Of a DNA stretch of 64,000 nucleotides, positions 33,892 to 43,530 are shown piece after piece (positions within the stretch are counted from its first letter, which is position 1; each line of letters begins with the position of its first letter). Position numbers and translations under genes: made by a program. Origin of the DNA: SFWF01 sp045636705 (GTDB lineage Bacteria > Bacillota > Clostridia > Oscillospirales > Acutalibacteraceae); the NCBI GenBank assembly GCA_045636705.1, contig JAZTYA010000018.1, positions 1 to 64,000 of the forward strand, written 5' to 3'. Under the pieces are notes generated by a model. It was not told the DNA's origin. It ran no database searches and saw only the letters and a list, made by a program, of their open reading frames with translations.

Positions 33892-36417
33892 ATGAAGCTG
33901 CTTGCCATTGACGGAAACAGTATAATAAACCGTGCTTTTTACGGCATAAAATTGCTATCTACCAAGGATGGTAAATTCACTAACGCCATTTATGGTTTTA
34001 TGAATATTTTAAACCGCCTTCGTGAAATGGAAAACCCCGACGGAATAGTTATTGCTTTTGATATTAAAAAGCCGACCTTCCGCCACAAAGAGTATCCCGA
34101 ATATAAAGCAGGCAGACATGCAACCCCACCCGAGCTTTTAGAACAGTTTGCTCCTTTGAAAAGTTTGCTTAAAGCTCTTGGTTATACCGTGCTTGAATGT
34201 GAAGGCTACGAGGCTGACGATATTTTAGGCACTATTGCCGCTATTTGTGAAAAGAATGGTGACTTGTGCTCTATTGCTACCGGTGACCGCGACGCTTTAC
34301 AGCTTATAAGTGATAACACTAAAGTTTTGCTCTCGACCACAAAGGCAGGAGGCCCCGAGGTTGTGGTTTTTGACAAGGACAAGCTTTTTGAGAAATATCA
34401 GTTAACTCCTTGCCAAATGATAGAGCTAAAAGCCCTAATGGGTGACTCTTCGGACAATATTCCGGGTGTTGCGGGTGTTGGTGAGAAAACGGCTACCGAC
34501 CTTATCTGCCGTTTTGGTTCTATTGATTATATTTACGAGAACCTAGAAACCCTTGATATTAAAGCAGGGGTTAAAGCTAAACTTTTAGCCGATAAGGATA
34601 ACGCCTTCTTTAGCCGTTGGCTTGGTACCATTTGCAAGGAAGCGCCTATTGATAATTCTCCGAACGCTTACATTAACTCCCCTATGGACGAGCCTTTAGT
34701 TGCGAAAATTATGACCGAACTTGAATTCTTCTCTCTTATGAGCAAGATGGGTGTTTCGGCATCTTCCGTTTCCTCTGCTAAGCCGGAAACCAAAACCGCT
34801 TCGGTGGTATCCATAGACAAACTGCTTTCATCAAAAAGACTTGATGTAATAAGTTTTGGCGATACCTTTGGTGTTGTGGGCGGCGAAAAGGTTGCCATTT
34901 GTGGCAAGGACGATGTTTTAAGCATCCTTGCAAACGAGAAGGTCAAAAAAAGAGTTTACGACTATAAGACACTATTTAAGTTTGCTAAGGAAAACGGTGT
35001 TATTCCAAAAGGCGTTGAGTTTGATTCTATGCTTGCAGGATATCTTTGCAACCCGTCTTCCAACTCTTATGCTTTAGACCGACTCGCTTCGGAATATTCG
35101 GTGTCGGCAGACGATTCTTTGGATGAAAACACAAGAAACGCGCTTATTCATTCTTATCTTTGCGATAAATTAAACGAGGAACTTATCTCCTGCGGACAAG
35201 AACTGCTTCTTAAAAATATTGAACTTCCTCTTGCCGCAGTTTTAGGCGATATGGAGCTTTGCGGTATTGCGCTTGATAGCGAGTCCTTAAAAGCACACGG
35301 AGAAACCCTTGCTGTTAGAATCGCTGAACTTGAAAGCCAAGTTTACGAGCTTGTGGGATATGAGTTTAACCTTAATTCTCCAAAACAATTAGGGGTTGCA
35401 CTTTTTGAAAAGTTAGGACTTCCCGCTAAAAAGAAAACCAAGAGCGGTTATTCTACAAATGCAGAAGTGCTTGAGGAGCTTCGCGATATGCATCCTGCCG
35501 TTTCGCTTTTACTAGAATACAGAACCTTGGCTAAGCTTAAGTCAACCTACTGTGATTCTTTGATTTCTTCGGTTGGAACGGACGGACGTGTTCACTCGAC
35601 CTTTAATCAGACCGAAACCAGAACGGGAAGAATTAGTTCCCTTGAACCTAATTTACAAAACATCCCCGTAAGGACTGCCGAAGGCAAAATCTTTAGAAAG
35701 TTCTTTATAGCAAAGGACGGCTATACCCTTGTTGATGCCGACTATAGCCAGATTGAACTGCGCGTTTTGGCCCACATGGCAGACGATAAGGTTATGATAG
35801 ATGCCTTTAATTCGGGTCGTGATATTCACACCTCTACTGCCGCTGAGGTTTTCTCCTTGCCTGAGGATATGATAACTCCAACCCTTCGCAGTCGCGCAAA
35901 GGCGGTAAACTTTGGTATTGTTTACGGCATTGGCGCTTTCTCTCTTGCAAAGGATATTGGTGTTTCTCGTAAAGAGGCTAGCCTTTATATAGAGAATTAT
36001 CTTAAGACCTTCCGTGGTGTTGATGCATTTATGACATCCACTATCGAAAACGCAAAACTTGACGGCTTTGTTACAACCGTTTTTGGCAGAAGACGTTATT
36101 TGCCCGAACTTTCATCATCTAACCATATGCTTAAAGCATTCGGTGAAAGGGTTGCAAGAAACGCTCCTATTCAGGGTACTGCCGCAGATATTATAAAAAT
36201 CGCTATGATAAACGTGGCAGAAAGACTTAAATCCGAAAACCTAGATGCAAAACTTATTTTGCAGGTTCACGATGAACTGATAATTGAGGCAAAGGATGAA
36301 ATAGCCGACAAGGTTTCTTCCATTTTAAAGGAAGAAATGGAATCTGCAGTAGTTTGTAAGGTAAAACTTACCGCCGACGTTAGCAGCGGTAAAAGTTGGT
36401 ATGAGGCAAAGGAATAA
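33892..36417 (+). CDS. polA: DNA polymerase I
   Basis: This 841-residue protein acts in Okazaki-fragment processing and repair. The N-terminal 5'-3' nuclease (about 1-290) has DGNSIINRAFYG, GYEADDILG and GVAGVGEKTA. The middle domain (about 300-440) corresponds to the 3'-5' exonuclease but lacks the Asp-x-Glu and other metal-binding residues, as in many Firmicutes, so proofreading is probably absent. The polymerase domain carries TGRISSLEPNLQNIP, VDADYSQIELRVLAH (motif A), RSRAKAVNFGIVYGIG (motif B) and QVHDELIIE (motif C). It overlaps the next gene by 1 nt. GTGGGGT lies upstream of the ATG. Confidence 0.96.
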   Translation: MKLLAIDGNSIINRAFYGIKLLSTKDGKFTNAIYGFMNILNRLREMENPDGIVIAFDIKKPTFRHKEYPEYKAGRHATPPELLEQFAPLKSLLKALGYTVLECEGYEADDILGTIAAICEKNGDLCSIATGDRDALQLISDNTKVLLSTTKAGGPEVVVFDKDKLFEKYQLTPCQMIELKALMGDSSDNIPGVAGVGEKTATDLICRFGSIDYIYENLETLDIKAGVKAKLLADKDNAFFSRWLGTICKEAPIDNSPNAYINSPMDEPLVAKIMTELEFFSLMSKMGVSASSVSSAKPETKTASVVSIDKLLSSKRLDVISFGDTFGVVGGEKVAICGKDDVLSILANEKVKKRVYDYKTLFKFAKENGVIPKGVEFDSMLAGYLCNPSSNSYALDRLASEYSVSADDSLDENTRNALIHSYLCDKLNEELISCGQELLLKNIELPLAAVLGDMELCGIALDSESLKAHGETLAVRIAELESQVYELVGYEFNLNSPKQLGVALFEKLGLPAKKKTKSGYSTNAEVLEELRDMHPAVSLLLEYRTLAKLKSTYCDSLISSVGTDGRVHSTFNQTETRTGRISSLEPNLQNIPVRTAEGKIFRKFFIAKDGYTLVDADYSQIELRVLAHMADDKVMIDAFNSGRDIHTSTAAEVFSLPEDMITPTLRSRAKAVNFGIVYGIGAFSLAKDIGVSRKEASLYIENYLKTFRGVDAFMTSTIENAKLDGFVTTVFGRRRYLPELSSSNHMLKAFGERVARNAPIQGTAADIIKIAMINVAERLKSENLDAKLILQVHDELIIEAKDEIADKVSSILKEEMESAVVCKVKLTADVSSGKSWYEAKE

Positions 36418-36824
36418 TGAAAACTGTACTTTTTGTGTGCACGGGTAACACCTGCCGAAGCCCTATGGCTGAAGGATATTTAAAATCTAAAAATCTAAAG
36501 GGCGTCAAGGTTTTAAGTCGCGGTATTGCTGCCGACGGTTCTCCTGCTTCAAGCAAAAGTATTACTGCTTTGGAAGATGTGGGAATTGACATTAGCTCTC
36601 ACAGGTCGGCAAGACTTACCTTTGAAGATACCGATTTGGCTTCGGTTATTATTTGTATGTCGGCTTCCCATGCCGAGCTTTTAGAGGCCTTGGGTGTTGA
36701 TAAACTTAAAATTCATATTTTAGGCGTTGCCGACCCATACGGACAATGTATTAACACATATAGAGACTGCCGTGACGAAATTTTTGCGGCAATCGATGAA
36801 CTGATTGATGACGGTGTAATATGA
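36417..36824 (+). CDS. low-molecular-weight protein phosphatase, YwlE-like (arginine phosphatase type)
   Basis: This 135-residue LMW-PTP-fold enzyme has the P-loop VCTGNTCRSPMAE (nucleophile Cys8, Arg14) and a C-terminal acid loop DPYG (about residues 102-105). The Thr in GNT, where tyrosine phosphatases usually have Ile, is the feature linked to phospho-arginine specificity in B. subtilis YwlE; that assignment is by analogy. A cognate McsB kinase is not in the window. It overlaps polA (TAATGA) and rimI (ATGA), so the three are coupled. Confidence 0.8.
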   Translation: MKTVLFVCTGNTCRSPMAEGYLKSKNLKGVKVLSRGIAADGSPASSKSITALEDVGIDISSHRSARLTFEDTDLASVIICMSASHAELLEALGVDKLKIHILGVADPYGQCINTYRDCRDEIFAAIDELIDDGVI

Positions 36825-37243
36825 TTCGTTATTTTAAAGAGGGCGATGAAAGAAAAATCGCCAAAATAGAAAAGGAATGCTTTTCTTCCCCCTGGAGTGA
36901 ACAAGCGGTGCTTGACTCTGCTAATTCCGACTGTATTTTTGTGCTTTTTGAGCAAGATGGTGTGATAAAAGGATATGCTGGTCTTCAAATAGTTTTGGAT
37001 GAGGGCTATATTACAAACGTTGCCGTAAGTCCTTCTTTTAGACGCCAAGGTGTTGCACGCGCTTTAATGGAAGAACTTCTTAAAAAACTTGATACCCTTT
37101 CCTTTATTTCCCTTGAGGTTAGAGAGTCTAATACTGCCGCAATTAATCTTTACAGCGGTTTAGGGTTTAAAGAAGAAGGCAAAAGAAAAAACTTTTACGA
37201 TGCTCCAAAAGAGGATGCTTTGATTTTGACAAAAAGGAGATAG
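36821..37243 (+). CDS. rimI: ribosomal protein alanine N-acetyltransferase RimI
   Basis: This 140-residue GNAT acetyltransferase acts in most organisms on the N-terminus of ribosomal protein S18. The acetyl-CoA loop is RRQGVARALMEELL (about 72-85), followed by SLEVRESNTAAINLYSGLGF (about 95-114), a hallmark of RimI. Its place directly before tsaD is the usual one in Firmicutes. The usual tsaE and tsaB neighbours are absent from this window. Confidence 0.9.
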   Translation: MIRYFKEGDERKIAKIEKECFSSPWSEQAVLDSANSDCIFVLFEQDGVIKGYAGLQIVLDEGYITNVAVSPSFRRQGVARALMEELLKKLDTLSFISLEVRESNTAAINLYSGLGFKEEGKRKNFYDAPKEDALILTKRR

Positions 37244-37251
37244 GGTTTTAA

Positions 37252-38271
37252 ATGCTTATTTTGGCTATAGAAACCTCGTGCGATGAAACTGCCGCTGCCG
37301 TAACTCGAAAGCGTGAGGTGCTTTCATCGGTTATAAATACACAGATAGAAGAACATAAAATTTATGGCGGCGTTGTTCCCGAAATTGCTTCAAGAAGGCA
37401 CTGTGAAAACATCTCTGCCGTAGTAAACGAAGCCTTAAAGCAGGCAGGGGTTGGTTTTTCTGACCTTGATGCTATTGCGGTTTCCTTTGCGCCGGGACTT
37501 ATTGGCGCTTTGCTCGTTGGAGTGAACTTTGCGAAGGGATTAGCCTTATCCTTAGGCATTCCGCTTATCCCCGTTCACCACTTACGCTCGCATATTGCGG
37601 CAAACTATATAACAAACAAGGAATTAAAACCGCCTTTCTTATGTCTTACCGTTTCGGGTGGAAACAGTCTTATTACGGCGGTAAAGGACTATACCGATTT
37701 TGAGATTATCGGTGCTACCCGTGATGATGCCGCAGGCGAATGCTTTGACAAGACTGCTCGTGCGATGGGCCTTTCTTATCCCGGTGGAGTAAATCTTGAT
37801 AAAATTGCTACTACTGCCGACACGGCCAAATATCCCCTACCCACCCCTAAGGTTTTAGGTTCAAAGTATGATTTCTCATTTTCAGGACTTAAAACGGCAG
37901 TTATAAATATTATTCACAATTTAGAACAAAAGGGTGAAAAACCCGACGTTCCCGTGCTTGCCGCAACAATTAGACAGAAGGTTTCTGACATTTTAATAGA
38001 AAACACGCTCCTTGCGGCAGAAGATTTAAAGGTTAAAACAATCGCGCTTGCAGGCGGTGTTTCGGCAAACTCGGAGCTTCGCACACGACTAAAACAGGCT
38101 TGCTTGGATAAGGGATATGAGTTTTTCTTGCCCGAGCTTAAATATTGCGGTGATAATGCCGCTATGGTTGGCGTTCAGGCATATTATGAATACCTGTCGG
38201 GTAACGTATCTGATGAAAAACTAAACGCTACCGCTACCCTACCCATTGACTACAATAACAACACAAAGTGA
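37252..38271 (+). CDS. tsaD: tRNA N6-adenosine threonylcarbamoyltransferase TsaD
   Basis: This 339-residue ASKHA-fold protein catalyses the last step of t6A37 formation on ANN-decoding tRNAs, with TsaB and TsaE. It has AIETSCDETAAAV (about 4-16), the metal site HHLRSH (about 109-114), SGGNSLI, GATRDDAAGECFDK (about 155-168) and GGVSANSELR (about 265-274). Start ATG 37252 sits 8 nt after the rimI stop. Confidence 0.96.
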   Translation: MLILAIETSCDETAAAVTRKREVLSSVINTQIEEHKIYGGVVPEIASRRHCENISAVVNEALKQAGVGFSDLDAIAVSFAPGLIGALLVGVNFAKGLALSLGIPLIPVHHLRSHIAANYITNKELKPPFLCLTVSGGNSLITAVKDYTDFEIIGATRDDAAGECFDKTARAMGLSYPGGVNLDKIATTADTAKYPLPTPKVLGSKYDFSFSGLKTAVINIIHNLEQKGEKPDVPVLAATIRQKVSDILIENTLLAAEDLKVKTIALAGGVSANSELRTRLKQACLDKGYEFFLPELKYCGDNAAMVGVQAYYEYLSGNVSDEKLNATATLPIDYNNNTK

Positions 38272-38280
38272 GGAAATAAA

Positions 38281-39300
38281 ATGTTTACAAGAGATATTGG
38301 AATTGACCTTGGTACTGCAAATACTCTTATCTATCTTAAGGGAAAGGGTGTAATCAGTCGTGAGCCCTCGGTCGTGGCATACGACGTTAGAAACGATGCG
38401 GTTCGTGCCGTTGGCGCAGAGGCAAAACAGATGATAGGCAGAACTCCGGGTTCTATCGTTGCGGTTCGTCCTCTTAAAAACGGCGTTATTGCCGACTATG
38501 ACGTTACTGCCGCAATGCTTAAAAAGTTTATAAAGGTAGCCCTTAAGGGATTTTGGCTTAATCGTGTAAGAGCGGTTATTTGTGTTCCTTCGGGTGTTAC
38601 CGAGGTTGAGGTGCGCGCCGTTTACGGTGTTTTAAAACAGGCAGGCGCCACCGAAATTGATATTGTTGAAAAGCCAATGGCAGCAGCAGTTGGCGCCGCT
38701 CTTCCCGTTTGGGACCCCAAGGGTTGTATGATTGCAGATATCGGCGGTGGTACCAGCGAAGTTGCGGTAATTTCTTTAGGCGACATTGTAACTTCACAGT
38801 CTATTCGTACCGCAGGCGATGATATGGACGAGGCTATCATCAACTATATTCGTAAAAATTACAATCTGCTTATTGGCGAACGCACCGCAGAGAACATAAA
38901 GCTTGAAATTGGTTCTGCCCTTCCTTATGAAGGCGAAACCTCTATTGAAATCAAGGGAAGAAACCTTCTTGACGGATTACCTAAAAACATAGTTATTACC
39001 TCTGCCGAGGTCAGAGAGGCGCTAAGTGACACGGTTGAGCTTATTGTTGAAAACATTCACTCAACACTTGAAAAGACTCCGCCTGAGCTTGCCGCAGATA
39101 TTATTGAAAGTGGTATTACTCTAACCGGTGGCGGTTCCCTTCTTCGTGGACTCCCCGAGCTTGTAGCCGAAAGAACAGGAATGCCTGTCAGAGTTTCGGC
39201 TAATCCGATGGATTCGGTTGTTATTGGCGCAGGAAAACGACTTGAGCCCGGTCACGGCTTTGACAATTACGTTTTCCGCAGAGGTAAAAATTACAGATAG
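38281..39300 (+). CDS. mreB: rod-shape-determining protein MreB
   Basis: This 339-residue actin-like ATPase forms membrane-bound filaments that guide lateral wall synthesis. It has DIGIDLGTANTLIYLKGKG (about 4-22), MIADIGGGTSEVAVISLG (about 150-167), and TLTGGGSLLRGLPEL (about 280-294). Start supported by AGGAAAT before ATG. First gene of the mreBCD-mrdA elongasome block. Confidence 0.96.
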   Translation: MFTRDIGIDLGTANTLIYLKGKGVISREPSVVAYDVRNDAVRAVGAEAKQMIGRTPGSIVAVRPLKNGVIADYDVTAAMLKKFIKVALKGFWLNRVRAVICVPSGVTEVEVRAVYGVLKQAGATEIDIVEKPMAAAVGAALPVWDPKGCMIADIGGGTSEVAVISLGDIVTSQSIRTAGDDMDEAIINYIRKNYNLLIGERTAENIKLEIGSALPYEGETSIEIKGRNLLDGLPKNIVITSAEVREALSDTVELIVENIHSTLEKTPPELAADIIESGITLTGGGSLLRGLPELVAERTGMPVRVSANPMDSVVIGAGKRLEPGHGFDNYVFRRGKNYR

Positions 39301-39303
39301 GAC

Positions 39304-40167
39304 GTGAACGGCTTGAAGTTTTTTCTTCGAAGCAGACAATTTAAGATTTTTCTAATTATTGTTTCGGCTATATTAGCTTTAAGCATAATAGCAGGAATTA
39401 TCGGCAGTTCCATGTCTCCACAAGCTAATCTTATCGGCGCGGTTACCGCTCCCTTTGTTAAGCTTGGAACATCCATTAAAACTGCCTTTAACGACGCTAG
39501 CGACCGTTGGAACAACGGCGAAAAGCTTATGGAAGAAAACAAACAGTTGAAGGAAGAGATTGCCACTCTTCGCGAACAGCTGGTTGATTACCACTCGGCT
39601 ATTGCTGACAATAATTTTTATAAAAGCTATCTTAAAATTAAAGACGAAAACCCCGATTTTAAGTTTTGTCCCGCTACGGTTTTGTCCCGTGACCCTGACG
39701 ACGTGTACGGTGGTTTCACCTTAGACGTTGGAACAAATCACGGTGCGCACCTTTACGACCCCGTTATAACCGACGAGGGTTTGGTTGGTTATATTACCGA
39801 AATCGGTCTTACCACGTCAAAGGTTACAACGATTTTAAGTTCTGCTATTAATTGCGGCGCTTTTGACTCACGTACCAACGACGCCGGCGTTGTAAGCGGT
39901 AACTCTACGGATATCAAAGACGGCAACACAAGATTATTTAACCTTCCGAGAGATTGTTCGGTTGCGGTTGGCGATATTATAGTGACTTCAGGCAGCGGTG
40001 TTTTCCCAAAGAAAATGATTATAGGCACAATAAGTAAGGTAAGTAACGACCCCATAACCTCTTCTCTTTACGCTATCATAACACCTACCGTTGATTTTGA
40101 AGGCTTGCGTAACGTTATGGTTATTACCTCCTTTGACGGACGCGGAAGCGCCCTTTCGGGAGAATAG
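39304..40167 (+). CDS. mreC: rod-shape-determining protein MreC
   Basis: This bitopic membrane protein of about 287 residues links MreB to the wall-synthesis enzymes. It has one membrane helix (about 13-35), a coiled coil (about 65-100: EENKQLKEEIATLREQL) and a periplasmic-type beta-barrel domain (TVLSRDPDDVYGGFTLDVG, TSGSGVFPKKMIIGTI). The start is uncertain: GTG 39304 is too near the only Shine-Dalgarno (AGGA 39299-39302), while TTG 39313 is 10 nt away and would shorten the protein by three residues. Full-length for the family. Confidence 0.92.
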   Translation: MNGLKFFLRSRQFKIFLIIVSAILALSIIAGIIGSSMSPQANLIGAVTAPFVKLGTSIKTAFNDASDRWNNGEKLMEENKQLKEEIATLREQLVDYHSAIADNNFYKSYLKIKDENPDFKFCPATVLSRDPDDVYGGFTLDVGTNHGAHLYDPVITDEGLVGYITEIGLTTSKVTTILSSAINCGAFDSRTNDAGVVSGNSTDIKDGNTRLFNLPRDCSVAVGDIIVTSGSGVFPKKMIIGTISKVSNDPITSSLYAIITPTVDFEGLRNVMVITSFDGRGSALSGE

Positions 40168-40171
40168 GCTT

Positions 40172-40672
40172 ATGAACAAAAACAAAAAAAGATTTATTAA
40201 CGCCTATTTGAATTTATTTTTAATTTTAAGCCTGTTTATGCTAAGAACGTCAGGACTCCTGACCCTTAATATCGGTCAGATATCTCCTATTATTCTGTTG
40301 CCCTTAGTAGTCGCTATTTCAATGTTTTTTGGCGAATGGTACGGCGCAGCAGCCGGATTCTTGGTAGGACTGCTTATGGACACTACGACCTTAGGCTCTT
40401 CGATTTTTAATACCATTTGCATTATGCTTATAGGTCTTGTTTGCGGAGTGGCGGCTAATTTTTATTTGAATAAGAATATTAAATCTGCCCTTGCTTTATC
40501 CTCTTGTGCCAGTTTTTGTTATTACCTGTTAAAATTCTTGTTTCTCTACGTTTTAGCGCAAAACAAGGTTGACGGACAGCTTTTTGCAAACTATTTATTA
40601 CCCAGTGTTTTTTACACGGCGTTATTTATTATTCCATTTTATTTTTTAGAAAGAAAACTTAAAGATTTATAA
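40172..40672 (+). CDS. mreD: rod-shape-determining protein MreD
   Basis: This 166-residue hydrophobic protein has about five membrane helices (LNLFLILSLFML, LLPLVVAISMFF, CIMLIGLVCGVAA and others), as expected for MreD. ATG 40172 is selected since GGGAGA lies 8 nt upstream; a longer frame starting inside mreC lacks a ribosome site. It follows mreC by 4 nt. MreD is poorly conserved in sequence, so position within mreBC-mrdA is part of the evidence. Confidence 0.88.
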   Translation: MNKNKKRFINAYLNLFLILSLFMLRTSGLLTLNIGQISPIILLPLVVAISMFFGEWYGAAAGFLVGLLMDTTTLGSSIFNTICIMLIGLVCGVAANFYLNKNIKSALALSSCASFCYYLLKFLFLYVLAQNKVDGQLFANYLLPSVFYTALFIIPFYFLERKLKDL

Positions 40673-40697
40673 AATTAACCGTTAAGGAGTGTTATTT

Positions 40698-42680
40698 TTG
40701 CCATTCAAAAAAAGCGTGCACAAGCGAATAAACCTATTGGCGATTTTTTTGGCTGTTATAATGCTTCTGTATTCGGTAAGAATTTTTTCTCTTCAGATTG
40801 CTAATGCCGAGATTTATCTTGAACAGGCGGCAGGCATTTCACGATATACTGCGACCATTAAAGCTCAGAGAGGAGAAATTCTTGACCGTTACGGAAGAGA
40901 AATTGCAGTTAATCGTGAAGGCTACAACATTGTTTTTAATCGTGCTTACATTGATATAGAGAAAATTAATTCTACCATTTTAAAATTAACAAACCTTTTA
41001 AAAGAAAAGAAGGCTTCTTGGGTGGATAATCTGCCCTTAACTACCGAAAAGCCCTACTCCTTTACCGACGACTCTGCGGCGGTTAGCAAGATGATATCGG
41101 CCTTAGGCCTCGCTCACTATGCTACGGCAGACGACTGCTTCTCTGCCATGGTCAAAAAGTATGAGCTTGAAAGTTTTGACCACAAAACTCAGCGCAGACT
41201 TATGGGTGTCAGATACTCTATGCAGATTGCCGAGTTTTCGGTTGCAAACGCTTACACACTGGCTGAGGACGTTTCTTCTGAAATTATGCAGATAGTTTTG
41301 GAATCGGGCTTTATGCTCGACGGCGTTTCGGTTGATGTGGTACCCTTTAGAGAATATGTCAAGGGCGACCTTGCTCCTCATATAATCGGTACTGTCGGTC
41401 TTATTGATGCAGAGGAATGGGAAACCTACAAAGATAAGGGTTACTCATATAACGATAAGGTTGGTAAAAGCGGAATTGAAAAGTTAGCAGAAGAGTATTT
41501 GCACGGCACCGACGGACAGATTACCTACCGTATTGATGCCCACGGCAACATTCTTTCACGCGAGGTTACAAAGCAACCTATTTCGGGTAAAACTATCGTA
41601 CTTAATTTAGACAAAAAAATTCAGTCTATAACACAGGATGCCCTTAAAGAAACCATTGTTAACCTTCAGTCGCAAGGCGGCTCGGTTACGGGTGGTGCCG
41701 CCGTTATGATGAACATCAAAAACGGAGAAATTTACACCGCCGCTACCTATCCTTCTTACGACCTTTCAACCTATACTGAAAACTATAAGGAATTAGCCTC
41801 AGACACAAAGGGACTTCCCCTCACAAACCGCGCTTTTAACGGAATTTATCCACCCGGTTCTACCGTAAAGCCGGTTGTAGCTGTTGCCGCTTTGGAAAAT
41901 GGTCACTTGGTTGAGGATGAACACGTCGTTTGTCTTCAAACCTATAGATATTTTGCCGACTACCAACCTAACTGTATGCATAGGCACGGAAGTATTGGTC
42001 TTAAAACCGCGCTTTCTAAATCCTGCAACTATTTCTTCTTTGAAATGGGTAAACGTGTAGGTATTACCACCATGACCGATTACTTTAAGAAGTTTGGCCT
42101 GGGAGAAGACAGCGGAATAGCATTGAATGCAAGCACGGGACTTTTGATAAACCCTGAATCTGACGGACTTGGCGGTAACACCTTGCAGACCGCTATCGGT
42201 CAGATGAACGCCTTCACTCCGCTTCAGTTGGCGGTTTACGTTTCTACCCTTGCAAACGAGGGCACAAGATACAGCGCAGAGCTTATAAATCGTGTTGTTT
42301 CGTACGATATGAGTGATATTTACAAAACCTTTAGTGCTACTACAATGGAAACTATTGAAATAACCGACGAAACCATTGCCGCGGTTAAGGAAGGTATGCT
42401 ATCGGTTACCGAGGACGGTACAGGTAGTACTGTATTTAAAACCTACCCTATTAAGGTTGGCGGTAAAACAGGTACTTCTCAGGTTGAAGGCAAGGCAGAC
42501 CACTCGGTGTTTATTGCTTTTGCTCCCTTTGATAATCCTGAAATTGCTATCTCGGTTGTTTTGGAGCACGGCTCATCGGGATATGCTACTACATCGGTTG
42601 CAAAGGCTATGCTTGACGCCTACTTTTTTGCCGATGAGGTAACCCTTGATACAACTAAACCTTTTGAGGTTCTTAACTGA
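40698..42680 (+). CDS. mrdA: penicillin-binding protein 2 (elongation-specific transpeptidase)
   Basis: This class B PBP of about 660 residues has a short N-terminal tail, one membrane helix (about 12-31), a PBP dimerisation domain beginning AQRGEILDRYGREIAVNREG, and a transpeptidase domain with PPGSTVKP (SxxK), SKSCNYFFFEMG (SxN) and GGKTGTSQ (KTG). It cross-links new peptidoglycan with RodA. TTG 40698 is chosen since AAGGAG (40684-40689) lies 8 nt before it; a GTG at 40689 overlaps that site. It ends the mreBCD-mrdA set. Confidence 0.95.
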   Translation: MPFKKSVHKRINLLAIFLAVIMLLYSVRIFSLQIANAEIYLEQAAGISRYTATIKAQRGEILDRYGREIAVNREGYNIVFNRAYIDIEKINSTILKLTNLLKEKKASWVDNLPLTTEKPYSFTDDSAAVSKMISALGLAHYATADDCFSAMVKKYELESFDHKTQRRLMGVRYSMQIAEFSVANAYTLAEDVSSEIMQIVLESGFMLDGVSVDVVPFREYVKGDLAPHIIGTVGLIDAEEWETYKDKGYSYNDKVGKSGIEKLAEEYLHGTDGQITYRIDAHGNILSREVTKQPISGKTIVLNLDKKIQSITQDALKETIVNLQSQGGSVTGGAAVMMNIKNGEIYTAATYPSYDLSTYTENYKELASDTKGLPLTNRAFNGIYPPGSTVKPVVAVAALENGHLVEDEHVVCLQTYRYFADYQPNCMHRHGSIGLKTALSKSCNYFFFEMGKRVGITTMTDYFKKFGLGEDSGIALNASTGLLINPESDGLGGNTLQTAIGQMNAFTPLQLAVYVSTLANEGTRYSAELINRVVSYDMSDIYKTFSATTMETIEITDETIAAVKEGMLSVTEDGTGSTVFKTYPIKVGGKTGTSQVEGKADHSVFIAFAPFDNPEIAISVVLEHGSSGYATTSVAKAMLDAYFFADEVTLDTTKPFEVLN

Positions 42681-42687
42681 TATATAA

Positions 42688-42716
42688 TTGACAAATTTGT
42701 CATTTTATGGTACATT
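42688..42716 (+). promoter_or_regulatory. promoter of minD-mgsA-hisS with overlapping palindrome
   Basis: TTGACA (42688-42693), a 17-nt spacer and TACATT (42711-42716). A perfect 14-bp palindrome TGACAAATTTGTCA (42689-42702) overlaps the -35 element and could be an operator. The minD ATG is at 42752. Confidence 0.6.
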
Positions 42717-42751
42717 TATCAAGTAAAAAATTTATATTTTAGAGGCTTTAA

Positions 42752-43483
42752 ATGAATAAGATTATTGCCGTTACCTCCGGAAAAGGAGGCACAGGAAAAT
42801 CGACATTTAGCATAGGTTTGGCTTTAGCCCTTAGAAACGAAGGCAAAAAAATTCTTATGATTGATATGGATTTAGGTCTTCGTTGCCTTGATTTGCTTTT
42901 AGGGGTTGATGAAAAGGTTGTTTTCGACCTTTCGGACGCTCTTTCGGGCAAGTCTTTTAAAAGCGTCGTTCTCTCTTCACAAAAATATCCGGGAATCGAC
43001 CTTGTTCCCGCTCCAAATGACACCACTCCCCTTTCGGCAGATGCTTTTGGAGATTTTGTTGAGAAGGTTTCGAAGCTTTATGACGTAGTTATTGTTGATT
43101 TCCCTGCAGGTGCAGACTTTACGCTATATGGCAAGCTTCCCCTTTCAACCACCTTTATTTGTGTATGTAATCCTAATCCGATATCGGTAAGGGATACAGC
43201 CTCGGTAGGTTCCGGGCTTCGCGCCTTAAATCGCGACGGCTTGCTTGTGGTAAATAAATATGATTACTATTGCATAAAGAACTCGGTCTTTGGTTCGCTC
43301 GACGACCTTATTGACCTTTCAGGCTTTAGACTTTTAGGAATAATTCCCTTAAGTTATAACCTTGACGTTGCTTTTTACGGTGGTTACTTCCCCGTAAAAT
43401 CAAAAGAGTTTAAAGCTTATAAAAGAATCGCTAAACGCCTTTTGGGAGAAAGCGTTGCTATCCCGAAGCTAAAGAAAATTTAA
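42752..43483 (+). CDS. minD: septum site-determining ATPase MinD-like
   Basis: This 243-residue ParA/MinD-family ATPase has a deviant Walker A SGKGGTGKSTFSIGLA (about 9-24), DMDLGLRCLDLLLGV (about 38-52) and VIVDFPAGADF (about 113-123). MinD places the division septum with MinC; no minC or minE gene is present in the window. Position after mreBCD-mrdA is where Clostridia often carry min genes. The C-terminus is basic and possibly amphipathic (EFKAYKRIAKRLLG), as needed for membrane binding. An orphan MinD-like role is possible. Confidence 0.82.
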   Translation: MNKIIAVTSGKGGTGKSTFSIGLALALRNEGKKILMIDMDLGLRCLDLLLGVDEKVVFDLSDALSGKSFKSVVLSSQKYPGIDLVPAPNDTTPLSADAFGDFVEKVSKLYDVVIVDFPAGADFTLYGKLPLSTTFICVCNPNPISVRDTASVGSGLRALNRDGLLVVNKYDYYCIKNSVFGSLDDLIDLSGFRLLGIIPLSYNLDVAFYGGYFPVKSKEFKAYKRIAKRLLGESVAIPKLKKI

Positions 43484-43530
43484 ACTGTAATTTAAACTTT
43501 GTTTTTGTTATTTTAAAAAGGAGTAAAAAG

